NCBI RefSeq assembly: GCF_048569485.1
Contig: NC_134357.1
Location: 110,902,744 to 110,966,743 of the forward strand
DNA: 64,000 nt
Direction of reading: 5' to 3'
Origin: Anomaloglossus baeobatrachus
Taxonomy: Eukaryota; Chordata; Amphibia; Anura; Aromobatidae
Shown here piece after piece: positions 49,335 through 59,608 of the stretch. Position 1 is the first letter of the stretch. Each line of letters starts with the position of its first letter. The position numbers and the translations under genes are program-made. Under the pieces are notes generated by a model. That model did no database searches. It had not been told where the DNA came from and saw nothing but the letters and a program-made list of their open reading frames with translations.

Positions 49335-49939
49335 TATCTCTTAAAATACTTAATATTGTGTATAGTTTGATTTGTATGCTGGAAAAATATAAAGTATGTG
49401 TACTTTATTAATACAGTGATTACAATGATTTATAGTTATGACCGTTATGTCATTCACTGGTTCTTTAAATGTATTAAACAGATATTACATTATTAAGTTT
49501 GTACTGGTGGGAGGGTATATATAAAGTCTTTTATCACTTGTACGGGAACATATCTATGACTAAGAACCCTCTTAGTATTTGTAAGACGTTCCATATGGTT
49601 TTATGATGGAACAGAAATATTATGGAATCCAAAACACCAAAACTCCTTTCAATTATTCAAAAGACTTTACAAATCCCAGCAAACGAAAAAGGTAGCAACG
49701 TTTCGGCCAACACAGGGTCTTTGTCAAGCCATTAAAAAATGCATGTTTGTTTGTCTATGGATTCCCGTGCTTCTTTGGACATGAGGCTCTCTACTGTGCA
49801 CCACCCTTAATTGAAAACCTAAGAACTAAAAACATCATTCGTGATTGCTATTCAATGTTGTTTCAAGGTGCTGTCAGCATTCCAGTTCTGCTGTTCCAGT
49901 TCCAGAATATCCAGTGGTGCTATTCTACACTACTGTATG
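49335..49939. other. unassigned non-coding stretch
   Basis: Contains AACGTTTCGGCCAACACAGG at about 49699, a phrase common to several frog repeats. No genes. Confidence 0.4.
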
Positions 49940-51068
49940 TGTACCGCCCCGCGGCCTCGGCTGCGACCGCCGAGCCGCTCGGGTCCGGGCTCGCGTGTGT
50001 CGGTGGCTCGAGTGCCTCTGGACCCGGGGGTCACGTCGCTCTGGAAGGGAGTAGTGACAGTGCACGCAGGGATTGTGGGGGGGTGGTTGTTTTTGGGAAA
50101 GTTCGTGACACTACCCACGGGTTGTGGTGATGGTGGACACCACCGCTGCGGTAAAGGTTCGGGGAATCCCGGGAGCGGTGGAGGGGGCGCAGCTAGGTGT
50201 TGACCCCTCCGTGGGTAGGGGATGTTGGTCCCGGGGCCCGGTGGTGAAGGCCGGGGTGCAGGGGCAGGGTTGCGATGCCTGATGGCACTGGTGTACTCAC
50301 GATTAAACCACACAGAGTCACTGGTAAACCAAATGGGGTGACGAACGGGGCCTGCAGCCGGCTGCAGTTTCTCCAGATAGGTTGGTAATGTCCGCCTTTC
50401 TCCTGCACCTTTATGTGACTTTTGCTACCATGCCTGTGCACTGGTAGCCTGCTCCCTGGCGTGTATGTGACGTAGGAGCCCGGTTGCCTGCAGATGCTGG
50501 CCCTTGGATCTCTGGCCTCTGGTGGTGGCTACTATCCGGACGGGTTGGGCTGTTGACTTCAATCTGGACTTAGGTGGGAATGAACCCTTGAGGTCCAGAC
50601 CACAATTAGTTAATTTGACCATGGTGATGGCTTATAGCCTAGTCGGGGTCTGAGTACCCTGCCTGGTGCTCCGGTATCCAGTTAGCTCCCCGGTTCGGTT
50701 CCGGCGGGCCACTACCCGGTCCCGGTCCCTTACGGTTCCGCTGGTCTATTCCTGGTCTCCTGCAGGCGGCCACTACCATCTGCCTGCCCGACTAATCTGG
50801 GGTCCTAGGCTCCAACCCAGGCCCCACACAGAACTGAGCTCCTCTCTCTCCTCTCTCCAAACTCTACTCCATCGTTTGTGTTTTCCTGCCTCTGGCCAGC
50901 AGACTCCTCGGTGGGCGTGTCTTTCACCTGATTCCGCCCACCTGGTGTGCCTGTCTGACTCTGAGGGAGGCAATCAGGTCTTTTGGTTGACTGGTGATAC
51001 CTTACTGGGGTGGGGGTGTATGTGGTGAGTGTAGTGACCTGTGACCCCTGGGTGTCCAGGGCGTCACA
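49940..51068 (-). mobile_element. solo LTR, family A (copy A4)
   Basis: Plus strand TGTACCGCCCCGCGG...CAGGGCGTCACA, 1129 bp. Flanks TATG and CATG nearly match as a 4-bp duplication. It shares the GTGACACTACCCACGGGTTG core with other copies. Confidence 0.8.
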
Positions 51069-51422
51069 CATGCGCCATCCAGTATATTCAGGCTCCAAAA
51101 TGTCATTCAGCAAATCCATTACTGTTGTTCTGCTCTGGTCCTAGGTGCTGCACATCCAGACCTACGGCCGAGAGAATCTACCTCCCCAGTAATAATAGGG
51201 ACCTTTGGCTTCAGTTTTACTTTCCAGCAGAAAAAGATATGAAGTTAGAAATAGATTTTTTTTTAGGTAACTTCAATGTGAAACTCTTCATTGTAGTCCA
51301 GCAAATAAGCGAATAACTGCAAACTTTAAGAAATATTGGAGTGGGAGCAGAGGGCAGAAAGATATTCTAAGCAGAAAAGGGCACTATATCATTGTGAATT
51401 ATTCAAGGTCTGTACATATTGA
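51069..51422. other. unassigned stretch between two LTR elements
   Basis: No recognisable feature. Confidence 0.45.
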
Positions 51423-52348
51423 TGTAGTGGGTGGGCCTACCCCCTACTAGTTTAACATAGTTACCCGGCATTGTGATTATTAAAAGTGTTGAATTTTATG
51501 TTTTTATGTGATGTGTTAGGGCACCCCCTAGTGGCCGGGTGGGACGGCTGTTGCCACCGGGGAGGAGGAGTCGGCCGGATATCTAGGCTAGGTCTGAATG
51601 TGTGTGTAGGGAGAGGGATCCGGGTCAGCGGAGTGCGAGCATCTGCAGCGGCAAGTGCGATAGTGTGAGCGGAACATCAAGGGACACCAGGGAGGAGGAG
51701 GTGGACGTAACCTCAGAGCCTATTCTGCCGGTGTGGGTCCGGTGTATGCTTGGCTGAATAGTGGGTGCCCGAAGGAAGTAGAGTACGGAGGGCATATCCC
51801 CACCCGAGGTGACGTTTGGTCAGAGTGTCCCCAGCTCCACTAATATTGCCGTGATCCGCTGACCGGAGTGGTTTTTACCAGAGTGGCTGTCAAGCTGTGA
51901 GATCCGGGACAGCAGTGTGTGCACTTGGGCAGAGTGTGAGCGAAACAGCACGGGACACCGGAGATAAGGAGGTGGACGCAACCTCAGAGCCTATTCTGCC
52001 GGTGTGGGTCCGGTGTATGCTTGGCTGAATCGTGGGCGCCCGAAGGAAGTAGAGTACGGAGGGCATATCCCCACCCGAGGTGGCGTTTGGTCAGGGTGTC
52101 CCCAGCTCCACTGAAAGTCTACAACTGCCTGTTTCTTTACTGTCTGCTGTTCGGATTATTGGACTGTGCTGAATAAATGTTCTCTTTTATTGCATTCAAC
52201 TCTTGCCTGAAGTCTTTTTGTGTAATGGAGAACGAAGACACTGATACACACTGTTTTAACCCTAAAGAAGTGATGAAGACAGGGATGTGCCTGCACCATA
52301 GTGCTGCCACGACTACACAGCCAGAGGCCTCCCTGCCTGGTCACTTCA
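51423..52348 (+). repeat. 5' LTR of the cold-shock-domain element
   Basis: 926 bp. It carries an internal tandem duplication: a block of roughly 180 bp (51665-51845, beginning GTGAGCGGAACATCAAGG) recurs at 51937-52115 with about 272-bp spacing. AATAAA at 52172-52177 marks the likely U3/R or R region, leaving about 170 bp of R/U5. Confidence 0.93.
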
Positions 52349-53949
52349 TGTGGCGTAGTCGGCAGGATCCGAGTCCCTTGCCGGAGAACCAGGAGTCTGA
52401 AGACCAAGTAGTGCCTGAAGCACGGAATTCGGACGATGAAAGAAGATTCCCAGTCCCATGGTGGGAGGAAGAAGTGCCCAAGGCGTTGGACCGGGCACAA
52501 GATGGCGGCAAGATGGCCGTTGTCTGGGAAGACACAGAAAGCGCGCGCAAAATTGGCGCCAAAAGAAGAGCCTGGGGCTGGCCGGCGCCGAAGGAAAAGG
52601 ACAGAGTACTCCGCCCAAAGAGGGGAGGCGCCAGCTCCAGGGCATTGAAGACGAAGAAAAGGAAAAAGAAGTACCTCAGCGGAGGAGTCGAGATGATGCG
52701 TGAGGCTGGGGGTGGAGTTTGTTCAAGAGCGGGAAACGAAGACCCGCCTCCACTTCCTCCAGTCTCAGCGTCGACACCACCGCCATTACCAGTGATTCCG
52801 TTGAGAACCGAGATGGAGAACTTTGGGCAACCTGCGGAGTTGGCGACGACTATGGCCCTCATCAGCCTTGGCCGAGGCCGACCCCGGTTCGCCCCTGCTA
52901 GCGAGGCCGCGATAGCGGATCTCCCCATTGGGCCGGGAGGCTCTACAAGACCGGACAAGGTCTCTTGGAAGACCTCATGGGACGCTCAAACCGGGAGCAC
53001 CATTACAGAAGTGAAGGCGACCTATGCTACCCCGCCCATGCCAAGCCGTCCGGGAGTGGCTGTTTTCCCTTGGGACACCCCGCAGCTTAACGCCGCTGCC
53101 ACACCATTTGTCCCGGTGCCGGAGTCGGCCGAGGAGTTAGCCGAGCGTCTAGAGGAGGACCACCTGGGCTTCTTCTGGGACCCAGTCATCGCCCCGCCGG
53201 AGAAGGCGCGTCCCAGTGTTCCGCCCCCGAAGCCTGATCCCGTCCGGGAACGGCTCCTGGCTGAGACCATAGTCCGGGAAATGCTGTCCGGTCCCGGTGG
53301 AGAGGATCTGGCCCAGCAGTTCGTGACCGGGGTGGTTGTTAAATTCAACCAGCAGGAGGGGTATGGATTCATCCGTGAAGTAGAGACCGGGGATGACTAC
53401 TTTTACAACCGAGTTCACCTGGATGTAGAAGGACTCCCCAAGCGACTCCATACCCTGTGGCCGGGCGAGAAAGTCAGCTTCTTGCCGGACAAAGGTAGCC
53501 GCGGTCTGTTTGCGGTGTGTGTTTCCCGCATGCCCACCACCCGGGAAGCGGAGCAGTGGCAGGAGGAGATTGCGTGGGAGGAGCAGCAAGAGCGACGACA
53601 GAGCCGTACCAGACCGGCCGCGCCTCCTCAACCCCGGCGCGTACCGACGGCTGCCCCGGAAGCAGAGGCAGAGCCAGCCCTCGATCCGGAGAGGCTTCCA
53701 ACTGTGGTGGCGGTGACGCAAAATGTCAACAACAGGCCAGTTTTCATGCTGGACGCGTCGCCCGCCGCACCACCACCGTCCCGGGCAGAGACGCCATCAC
53801 CACCAAGAGGTGCTGCAGCAGCTGTGCCGGAGGAGCCGTGCTACGCTCCGGTGTCTTTCAGGCGGATCCGCCGCCAGCCAGGACAAACTCTGGGGGCCTA
53901 TATCCAGGCTCAAGCGGAAGAATGGAAGAGAGCCTGGCCCCCAGAGTAA
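52177..53949 (+). CDS. cold-shock-domain protein of the LTR element
   Basis: Open frame of 590 codons. The first ATG overlaps the LTR AATAAA, so initiation at the LTR ATG 52225 (MENEDTDTHCF) or further in is more likely; the frame is open through U5 and the primer site. Order: an N-terminal segment; a basic KTKKRKKK patch (158-165, possible nuclear signal or RNA contact); a proline-rich region; then a cold-shock domain at about 384-450 with VVVKFNQQEGYGFI (RNP1-like EGYGFI) and DDYFYNRVHL (RNP2-like), closing GEKVSFLPDKGSRGLFAVCV. After it follow charged Gln/Glu/Arg- and Pro/Ala-rich linkers and a tail RRQPGQTLGAYIQAQAEEW that faintly resembles the start of a Gag capsid helix region. The likely role is binding the element's RNA, by inference. 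No pol domains. The function of the protein is unknown to me. Confidence 0.8.
   Translation: MFSFIAFNSCLKSFCVMENEDTDTHCFNPKEVMKTGMCLHHSAATTTQPEASLPGHFMWRSRQDPSPLPENQESEDQVVPEARNSDDERRFPVPWWEEEVPKALDRAQDGGKMAVVWEDTESARKIGAKRRAWGWPAPKEKDRVLRPKRGGASSRALKTKKRKKKYLSGGVEMMREAGGGVCSRAGNEDPPPLPPVSASTPPPLPVIPLRTEMENFGQPAELATTMALISLGRGRPRFAPASEAAIADLPIGPGGSTRPDKVSWKTSWDAQTGSTITEVKATYATPPMPSRPGVAVFPWDTPQLNAAATPFVPVPESAEELAERLEEDHLGFFWDPVIAPPEKARPSVPPPKPDPVRERLLAETIVREMLSGPGGEDLAQQFVTGVVVKFNQQEGYGFIREVETGDDYFYNRVHLDVEGLPKRLHTLWPGEKVSFLPDKGSRGLFAVCVSRMPTTREAEQWQEEIAWEEQQERRQSRTRPAAPPQPRRVPTAAPEAEAEPALDPERLPTVVAVTQNVNNRPVFMLDASPAAPPPSRAETPSPPRGAAAAVPEEPCYAPVSFRRIRRQPGQTLGAYIQAQAEEWKRAWPPE
52351..52368 (+). 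promoter_or_regulatory. primer-binding site, serine tRNA
   Basis: TGGCGTAGTCGGCAGGAT lies 2 bases after the 5' LTR. It is complementary to the 3' end of vertebrate tRNA-Ser (AGA/TGA type; acceptor GTAGTCG...CGACTACG plus CCA, recalled from memory) over 18 bases. Confidence 0.85.
53323..53526 (+). other. cold-shock domain coding segment
   Basis: Residues 383-450 of the frame follow the five-strand cold-shock pattern: G-V-V-V-K-F-N, then GYGFI with the two aromatics, then D-Y-F-Y-N, then G-E-K-V-S-F, then G-L-F-A-V-C-V. These correspond to the GKVKWFN, GYGFI, DVFVH, GE.V.F and A.NV positions of bacterial CspA and vertebrate Y-box proteins. The second RNP motif is atypical (YFYN in place of VFVH). 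Confidence 0.85.
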
Positions 53950-54040
53950 GCTGTTCGCTCCAGCACCTGTGAAGACCGGAATGGTTGTAAACCGGCAGAA
54001 AGTTGCTTTTGTTGAAAAGTTTTACGGGCCTGTTGCCCTT

Positions 54041-54265
54041 CAGCAAAGACCGGGAGCGCTATTGAAGCCTCCGGGCACCTTCAGCAAAGACCGGGAGCGC
54101 TATTGAAGCCTCCGGGCACCTTCAGCAAAGACCGGGAGCGCTATTGAAGCCTCCGGGCGCACATCTAAGACCGGGAGCGCTGTTGAGCCTCCGGGCGCTA
54201 TCCAGAGACCGGGAGCGCTGTTGCGCCATCAAGCGCCCCTCAAGACCGGGAGCGCCGCTGAACTG
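54041..54265 (+). repeat. 41-bp tandem repeat in the element's 3' region
   Basis: Units starting CAGCAAAGACCGGGAGCGCT occur at 54041, 54082 and 54123, the first two almost identical. About three shorter diverged units (AAGACCGGGAGCGCTGTTGA-like) follow. Confidence 0.93.
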
Positions 54266-54352
54266 GTGCCGCTGTTGAGGACTGAACCGAAAGGTTTTTA
54301 TGTGTTTAAGTTTTTGTGTGTTTAAGAGCCTTGCCGGGAGGCTCGGATTTTT

Positions 54353-54365
54353 AAGAGGGGAGGCA
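54353..54365 (+). promoter_or_regulatory. polypurine tract
   Basis: AAGAGGGGAGGCA lies directly before the 3' LTR, the expected place for plus-strand priming in LTR elements. Confidence 0.85.
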
Positions 54366-55291
54366 TGTAGTGGGTGGGCCTACCCCCTACTAGTTTAACA
54401 TAGTTACCCGGCATTGTGATTATTAAAAGTGTTGAATTTTATGTTTTTATGTGATGTGTTAGGGCACCCCCTAGTGGCCGGGTGGGACGGCTGTTGCCAC
54501 CGGGGAGGAGGAGTCGGCCGGATATCTAGGCTAGGTCTGAATGTGTGTGTAGGGAGAGGGATCCGGGTCAGCGGAGTGCGAGCATCTGCAGCGGCAAGTG
54601 CGATAGTGTGAGCGGAACATCAAGGGACACCAGGGAGGAGGAGGTGGACGTAACCTCAGAGCCTATTCTGCCGGTGTGGGTCCGGTGTATGCTTGGCTGA
54701 ATAGTGGGTGCCCGAAGGAAGTAGAGTACGGAGGGCATATCCCCACCCGAGGTGACGTTTGGTCAGAGTGTCCCCAGCTCCACTAATATTGCCGTGATCC
54801 GCTGACCGGAGTGGTTTTTACCAGAGTGGCTGTCAAGCTGTGAGATCCGGGACAGCAGTGTGTGCACTTGGGCAGAGTGTGAGCGAAACAGCACGGGACA
54901 CCGGAGATAAGGAGGTGGACGCAACCTCAGAGCCTATTCTGCCGGTGTGGGTCCGGTGTATGCTTGGCTGAATCGTGGGCGCCCGAAGGAAGTAGAGTAC
55001 GGAGGGCATATCCCCACCCGAGGTGGCGTTTGGTCAGGGTGTCCCCAGCTCCACTGAAAGTCTACAACTGCCTGTTTCTTTACTGTCTGCTGTTCGGATT
55101 ATTGGACTGTGCTGAATAAATGTTCTCTTTTATTGCATTCAACTCTTGCCTGAAGTCTTTTTGTGTAATGGAGAACGAAGACACTGATACACACTGTTTT
55201 AACCCTAAAGAAGTGATGAAGACAGGGATGTGCCTGCACCATAGTGCTGCCACGACTACACAGCCAGAGGCCTCCCTGCCTGGTCACTTCA
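54366..55291 (+). repeat. 3' LTR of the cold-shock-domain element
   Basis: 926 bp, the same length as the 5' LTR and without any difference found on reading, including the internal 272-bp-spaced duplication and AATAAA at 55115-55120. Confidence 0.93.
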
Positions 55292-56054
55292 TGGACAAAA
55301 AAACTGTTCTTGGGGTTGCAAGCAGCTGAATCAGTCACAAACATCATAAAGAAAAATATATTGCTGTTGTGCCTCCTGAATATAAATGAAAGACACAAAG
55401 AAGACTGGATAAAATGCCCACACTGTTTCATTTATGGAAAAGGGGAGTTTTGAAGATTCTTTTAAAGTGTATTTCTTTTATTATCCTAACATAATAAGTG
55501 GTCAGTAAAATAAAGAGGTTTTTTTTCTGTTCTTGTAAATAAACACCCATCCACATATTGCGAGAAGAGGGATCTGAAACACCCCATTAGAATGAAATGG
55601 TGGTCGGGCATGTGCACCACCATTGCATATGCTGCTGCAAGAGATAGTCTGGCACTTGAAAGCCTATAATCATATTAACTGTCCTTTTGGTACATAAGAT
55701 TCATGGTTCATTTTCCAACTATTCACAAATAGTCCATAAAAATAGGGGATTGTTGGCCAATGACTGTGTAAACTGGTGCCACAGGGGGAACGGTAGTTGT
55801 GGTCAGTGTGTCATGCGACCCCCTGGCCCCTGCTCCAGGCAGATTATCATGCCCGTGAACGTTTGGGCTTCATCCCCTTACTTGCCACTCCTGGTGACTT
55901 TGTTTCTTCTGGATTCTGGTGCAGGGACAAACAAGGAGACCACACAGACAGTTTCTCTTTTCTCAAACATAACTTTTTACTGTACTTTTTGTAGCAAGAG
56001 TTCCATACAGCATGAAAACAGTCTCTTTCTTCTTATCCGTTCCTTATTCCTATG
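55292..56054. other. unassigned stretch after the LTR element
   Basis: A short plus-strand reading (about 55360-55453, EDWIKCPHCFIYGKGEF) has a CPxC pair that might be a worn transposase remnant, but it is too short to assign. Otherwise nothing. Confidence 0.35.
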
Positions 56055-57175
56055 TGTCACGGGCGGAGGGGACGCGCTCGCCACGCTCGGGTCCGGGGCT
56101 TCTGCTGCTGCTCGGTGGCTCGAGCGCTGGGCCGGACCCGGGGACTCGAGCAGCGCTCGTCGTCCACGAGTGAAAAGGGGGTGGTTTCTTTGGGCAGATA
56201 GTTCGTGAAGCCACACACGGGTCGTGGTGATTATTAGCACCACCGCTGCTGGTGATGGGGTTCCCGGAATGGATGGTAGGAAGCAGCTAGGATGTTGTCC
56301 CCTCCGTGGGTAGGGGTTGGTGATCCCTGGGCCTGGATGGTGATACGGGGAGGCTGGATGGCTGGGGTGCAGGGTTGCAGGGGCTGCGCGGCGCGGTGCC
56401 AAATGGCACTGGTGTACTCACTTAGGCAGTCAATGACAGAGTCTCTGGTAAACCAAACGGCTAAATGGACGGGTCCCACAGCCGGCGGCAGTGTTGTGCT
56501 CTCCCAGGACGGCTGATGGTGGCTGTCTTTCCCTGCACCTGTTAGAATGTTCTGACTCCACCGGTAGTCCGCTCCCCGACGTATAGGTGCCGTAGGAGCC
56601 CGTTTTGCCCGCAGGCGCTGGCCCTTGGATCTCTAGCCTGTGGCGGTGGCTGTATATCCTCTCGGTGTGGACTGTTGCCTTCTATTGGATCTTGGTTGTT
56701 GGGAAACCCCTGGGGTTCCTGTCACACTCTGATTTGACTATTGTCGGCGGCTCCAAGCCTGGTCGGGGTCCGATGGCCCTGCCTGTGTGCTTAGCTTCAC
56801 TCCGCTCCCCGGTTTGGTACCGGCGGGCCAACGCCCGACCCCGGTCCTGCGGCTCTGCAGAGATTCACTAACTCCTGCAGACGGCCACCACCATCTGCCA
56901 ACCTTGCTGTTTGTGTCTGGGCCCCTACCCAGACACCGACAGTTTCGTGTCCTCTCACTTCCAGTTCCAAAACTAATCTGTCTGTTTTCCCGCCTCCAGA
57001 CCTGTGAACTCCTCGGTGGGTGAAGCCAACCACTTGGCTCCGCCCCACCTGGTGTGGACATCAGACTCTGGAGGGAGGCAACAAGGGTTTTTGTTTGAGT
57101 GGTGTAACTGTCTAGGGGAGGGAGTGTGTGTGTGTTGTTATGTCTGTGCCTACCTGGCTAGTCCAGGGCGTCACA
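56055..57175 (-). mobile_element. solo LTR, family A (copy A5)
   Basis: Plus strand TGTCACGGGCGG...CAGGGCGTCACA, 1121 bp, with perfect TATG duplications at 56051-56054 and 57176-57179. Confidence 0.87.
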
Positions 57176-58376
57176 TATGCACTACTCAATACTTTGTCTG
57201 GCTGTTTCACTTCTTCTGACTGTTTCAATTCTTCTGGCTGGACTCCATTACCAGCTGGCCAACCCTGTCTAACACCCGAGGTCCTAGCCACACTCTCTTC
57301 CTGGTGCCTGCGAATCCCCTGTTCGTAGGGGGACCGGTCCTGCCCCTTAAACAGCCATCTCTTCACTCTCTGAACATTATTCCCTCCCCAGGATCTAGTC
57401 CCCAAAACTCCTCCCAGGGTAAAACCTATACTTAATCCCTGGTGCACTTGCTGTAACAATACGGCCAAGTAACCCAGCCATACTGCATTTCACCAGCACT
57501 TCTAGTTAACAACTTTTATAACTATGCTTTCTGTAAACCATTCCATCCCACATTACTATTGCCACTAGATGGCATTGGCACACTTATTGTATAACCATAT
57601 CATAAAATCGTCTAAAAACATCAATCACAAAATATTAGGAACATTGCGATCGGTGTCTTCAGGGGGAGTAATTCTTCACATCCTTGGTTCTCTGACCACC
57701 TCCTTACAACTGTAATGTTATTGATGTATTGGGATTGTACTTATCATCACTATCCTTCCAGGTTAACAGTAAATACTACTATGTTCATACTAGTGTCTCA
57801 ACTATAAAAATGTACCGCGCATAATCTTTATATTTAAATGTTTTTGTCCTTCCAACACTCTTGTAAAAATCTTAGTTATCTCGCTTATGTTTTACATGGG
57901 AAGATGGATCCTTGAAGCCATTGGTCTAGTTGAGTAGTTCTCATGCAGCACAGAAAGGTGGAGCTGGTGTAGCAGTGTGGCCAAAATGCAACAACTTTGG
58001 CAGAAGTAGTAATTGCAGTAGCCACAGCAATTGTGCTGGAACTCATAATGAAGAACAGTCGGCACCCCAATGTAGCAAAGTTAAAGGAGTTGTCTGGGCT
58101 CTTTTCCTATTCTGTGTGTACACCTAGACTGCAGAATGCTGACAGTTTGTGATATACTCTGTCACCATTCTGCATTGCCTACTTAGCATACCTCCCAACT
58201 TTTGTTAGACAGAAAGAGGGACAAAGTATGCAAATTTTGACCACACACCCTAGCCACACCCATTTGGCAGTGATGGACGTTCTGCAGATGTCCCAGACTG
58301 TTCATTCATTCATATCATCCAGAACTTTCTCATCTTTATGTAGCTTCACCATATGACATGTTGCTTTTTGTGCCTG
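57176..58376. other. unassigned stretch with a common frog repeat
   Basis: 58190-58340 (AGCATACCTCCCAACTTTTG, AGAAAGAGGGACAAA) is a repeat phrase frequent in anuran sequence. AAAGGAGTTGTCTGGGC at 58083 resembles the MITE start at 32583. No genes. Confidence 0.45.
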
Positions 58377-58379
58377 TAA

Positions 58380-59600
58380 GGCCATGTTCACAAGTTGCAG
58401 AAATCCGGTGTTTTTTCTGTCCGCACCAAACTACACAATACAATTGTAGTGCCCCTGAGAACTTCAGGGCACTACAAGCAACTGCATCCTCTTGGGGTTG
58501 CAGGAACTACCCCCTGGGACCAGGAGTACCAGTGCCGATACCACCAAAGCACAACTAAAATCCTAGTTCTCCACACTGGGCATAGAGGGTTAACCATGTA
58601 AGGGGATGGTCACCATAGGAACGAGTCCCTGGGTTTAGCCAGCCTGGTGGGAGGGGTCAGCAGTCAGGGTGTAGAGAGAGAGGTGTGCGGACGTGCCTGA
58701 GCTGGGTCCGTGTAATGGTGACCCCGGGGGCACAGGAGAGAGGTTGCCAGGATGGGTACCTGAGATACCGCTGGGACTGGAGCACGAACAGGGCACAGAG
58801 CCCTAGGTCAAGCGTCAGTTTCAAGCGGATTGATAAATACCTGCCCGGTGAGGACGCCTTCATGGACTGTACCAAACCAAATAATTCGGGGGCATCAGCA
58901 GTAAACTAGGATCGGGGTTCGGACACTTAACTTCCTGCAGGGTCCGCACTGCCCGCCGTACAGAGAAGGAGACTGTACCACAAAAGGGAAAGTAAGGGCC
59001 CCAAATGCTCCTCGCTATGGGGACCCAATCAACAGAGAGTGCCAGGGACAGAGCAACCTGGGTCACTACATTGGCACTGATACTCCTGGGACCGGAACCA
59101 GCAAACCCTTGGGTCCAAGTGAGTAGAGACTGTGTGGTCTGGTGTGGTCTCCGTTATTATTCCTGTGACATCTCCCAGACACAGCCCTGCCTGCGGAGGG
59201 CCTAACACCTTGCTGGAATCACCACCAGCTCTGGGAGTACCCACATACAGCAGCAGCAGTTCTCCATCCTTAACCGCGACCCGCAGGTGGCAACACATGA
59301 CAATAACTCTTAGCATCCCCTGTAAATACTCCCATTACAAAAAGGGTCCAGGGCACGGAATCGGGCAACGGCCACCAAAGTGACATTCCAGTTACATACA
59401 CTGCCCGGAACGAGTACCCGCTTCCCTGGGCGACACACAATCTTCTCTGATTATTGCATTTTTTGCTGTATTTGTTAAGCCCTTTCCCCATTATTTAATG
59501 CTTTTTTGGTGCAGATGTGAATCTGCGTTTTTAAGTGTTTTTATAGTATAGAAAAGCTTTAATTCTGCACTTAAAAAAAGTAACTGGAGTTTTCTCAATA
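58380..59600. mobile_element. MITE split by LTR C2
   Basis: GGCCATGTTCACAAGTTGCAG starts after TAA at 58377. The body resumes after the LTR at 59438. Its far end is worn. Confidence 0.5.
58445..59437 (+). mobile_element. solo LTR, family C (copy C2)
   Basis: TGTAGTGCCCCTGAGAAC...CCTGGGCGACACA, 993 bp, with perfect CAAT duplications at 58441-58444 and 59438-59441. Reverse-orientation sister of 14920-15965. Confidence 0.85.
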
Positions 59601-59608
59601 TGTTTTTT

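Larger units (their letters stand above)
51423..55291 (+). mobile_element. complete-looking non-autonomous LTR retrotransposon carrying a cold-shock-domain gene
   Basis: Two 926-bp LTRs (51423-52348 and 54366-55291) start TGTAGTGGGTGGGCC and end GGTCACTTCA. They enclose 2017 bp holding a tRNA-type primer site, one long open frame, a 41-bp tandem array and a purine tract. There is no protease, reverse transcriptase, RNase H or integrase, so it must rely on another element to move. The LTRs read as identical, so insertion was recent unless gene conversion intervened. I see no matching target duplication (ATTGA before, TGGAC after), which could mean recombination between copies. It looks whole as a non-autonomous element; I count no obvious breaks. 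Lineage (Ty3/gypsy versus retrovirus-like) cannot be set without pol. Confidence 0.88.

Noticed and set aside
52177-53949. Host cold-shock gene (Y-box, LIN28, CSDE1 or CARHSP1 retrocopy)
   Set aside because: The frame lies between matched LTRs with primer site and purine tract, and outside the cold-shock domain it has no similarity I recognise to those proteins (no CCHC knuckles of LIN28, no Y-box tail).
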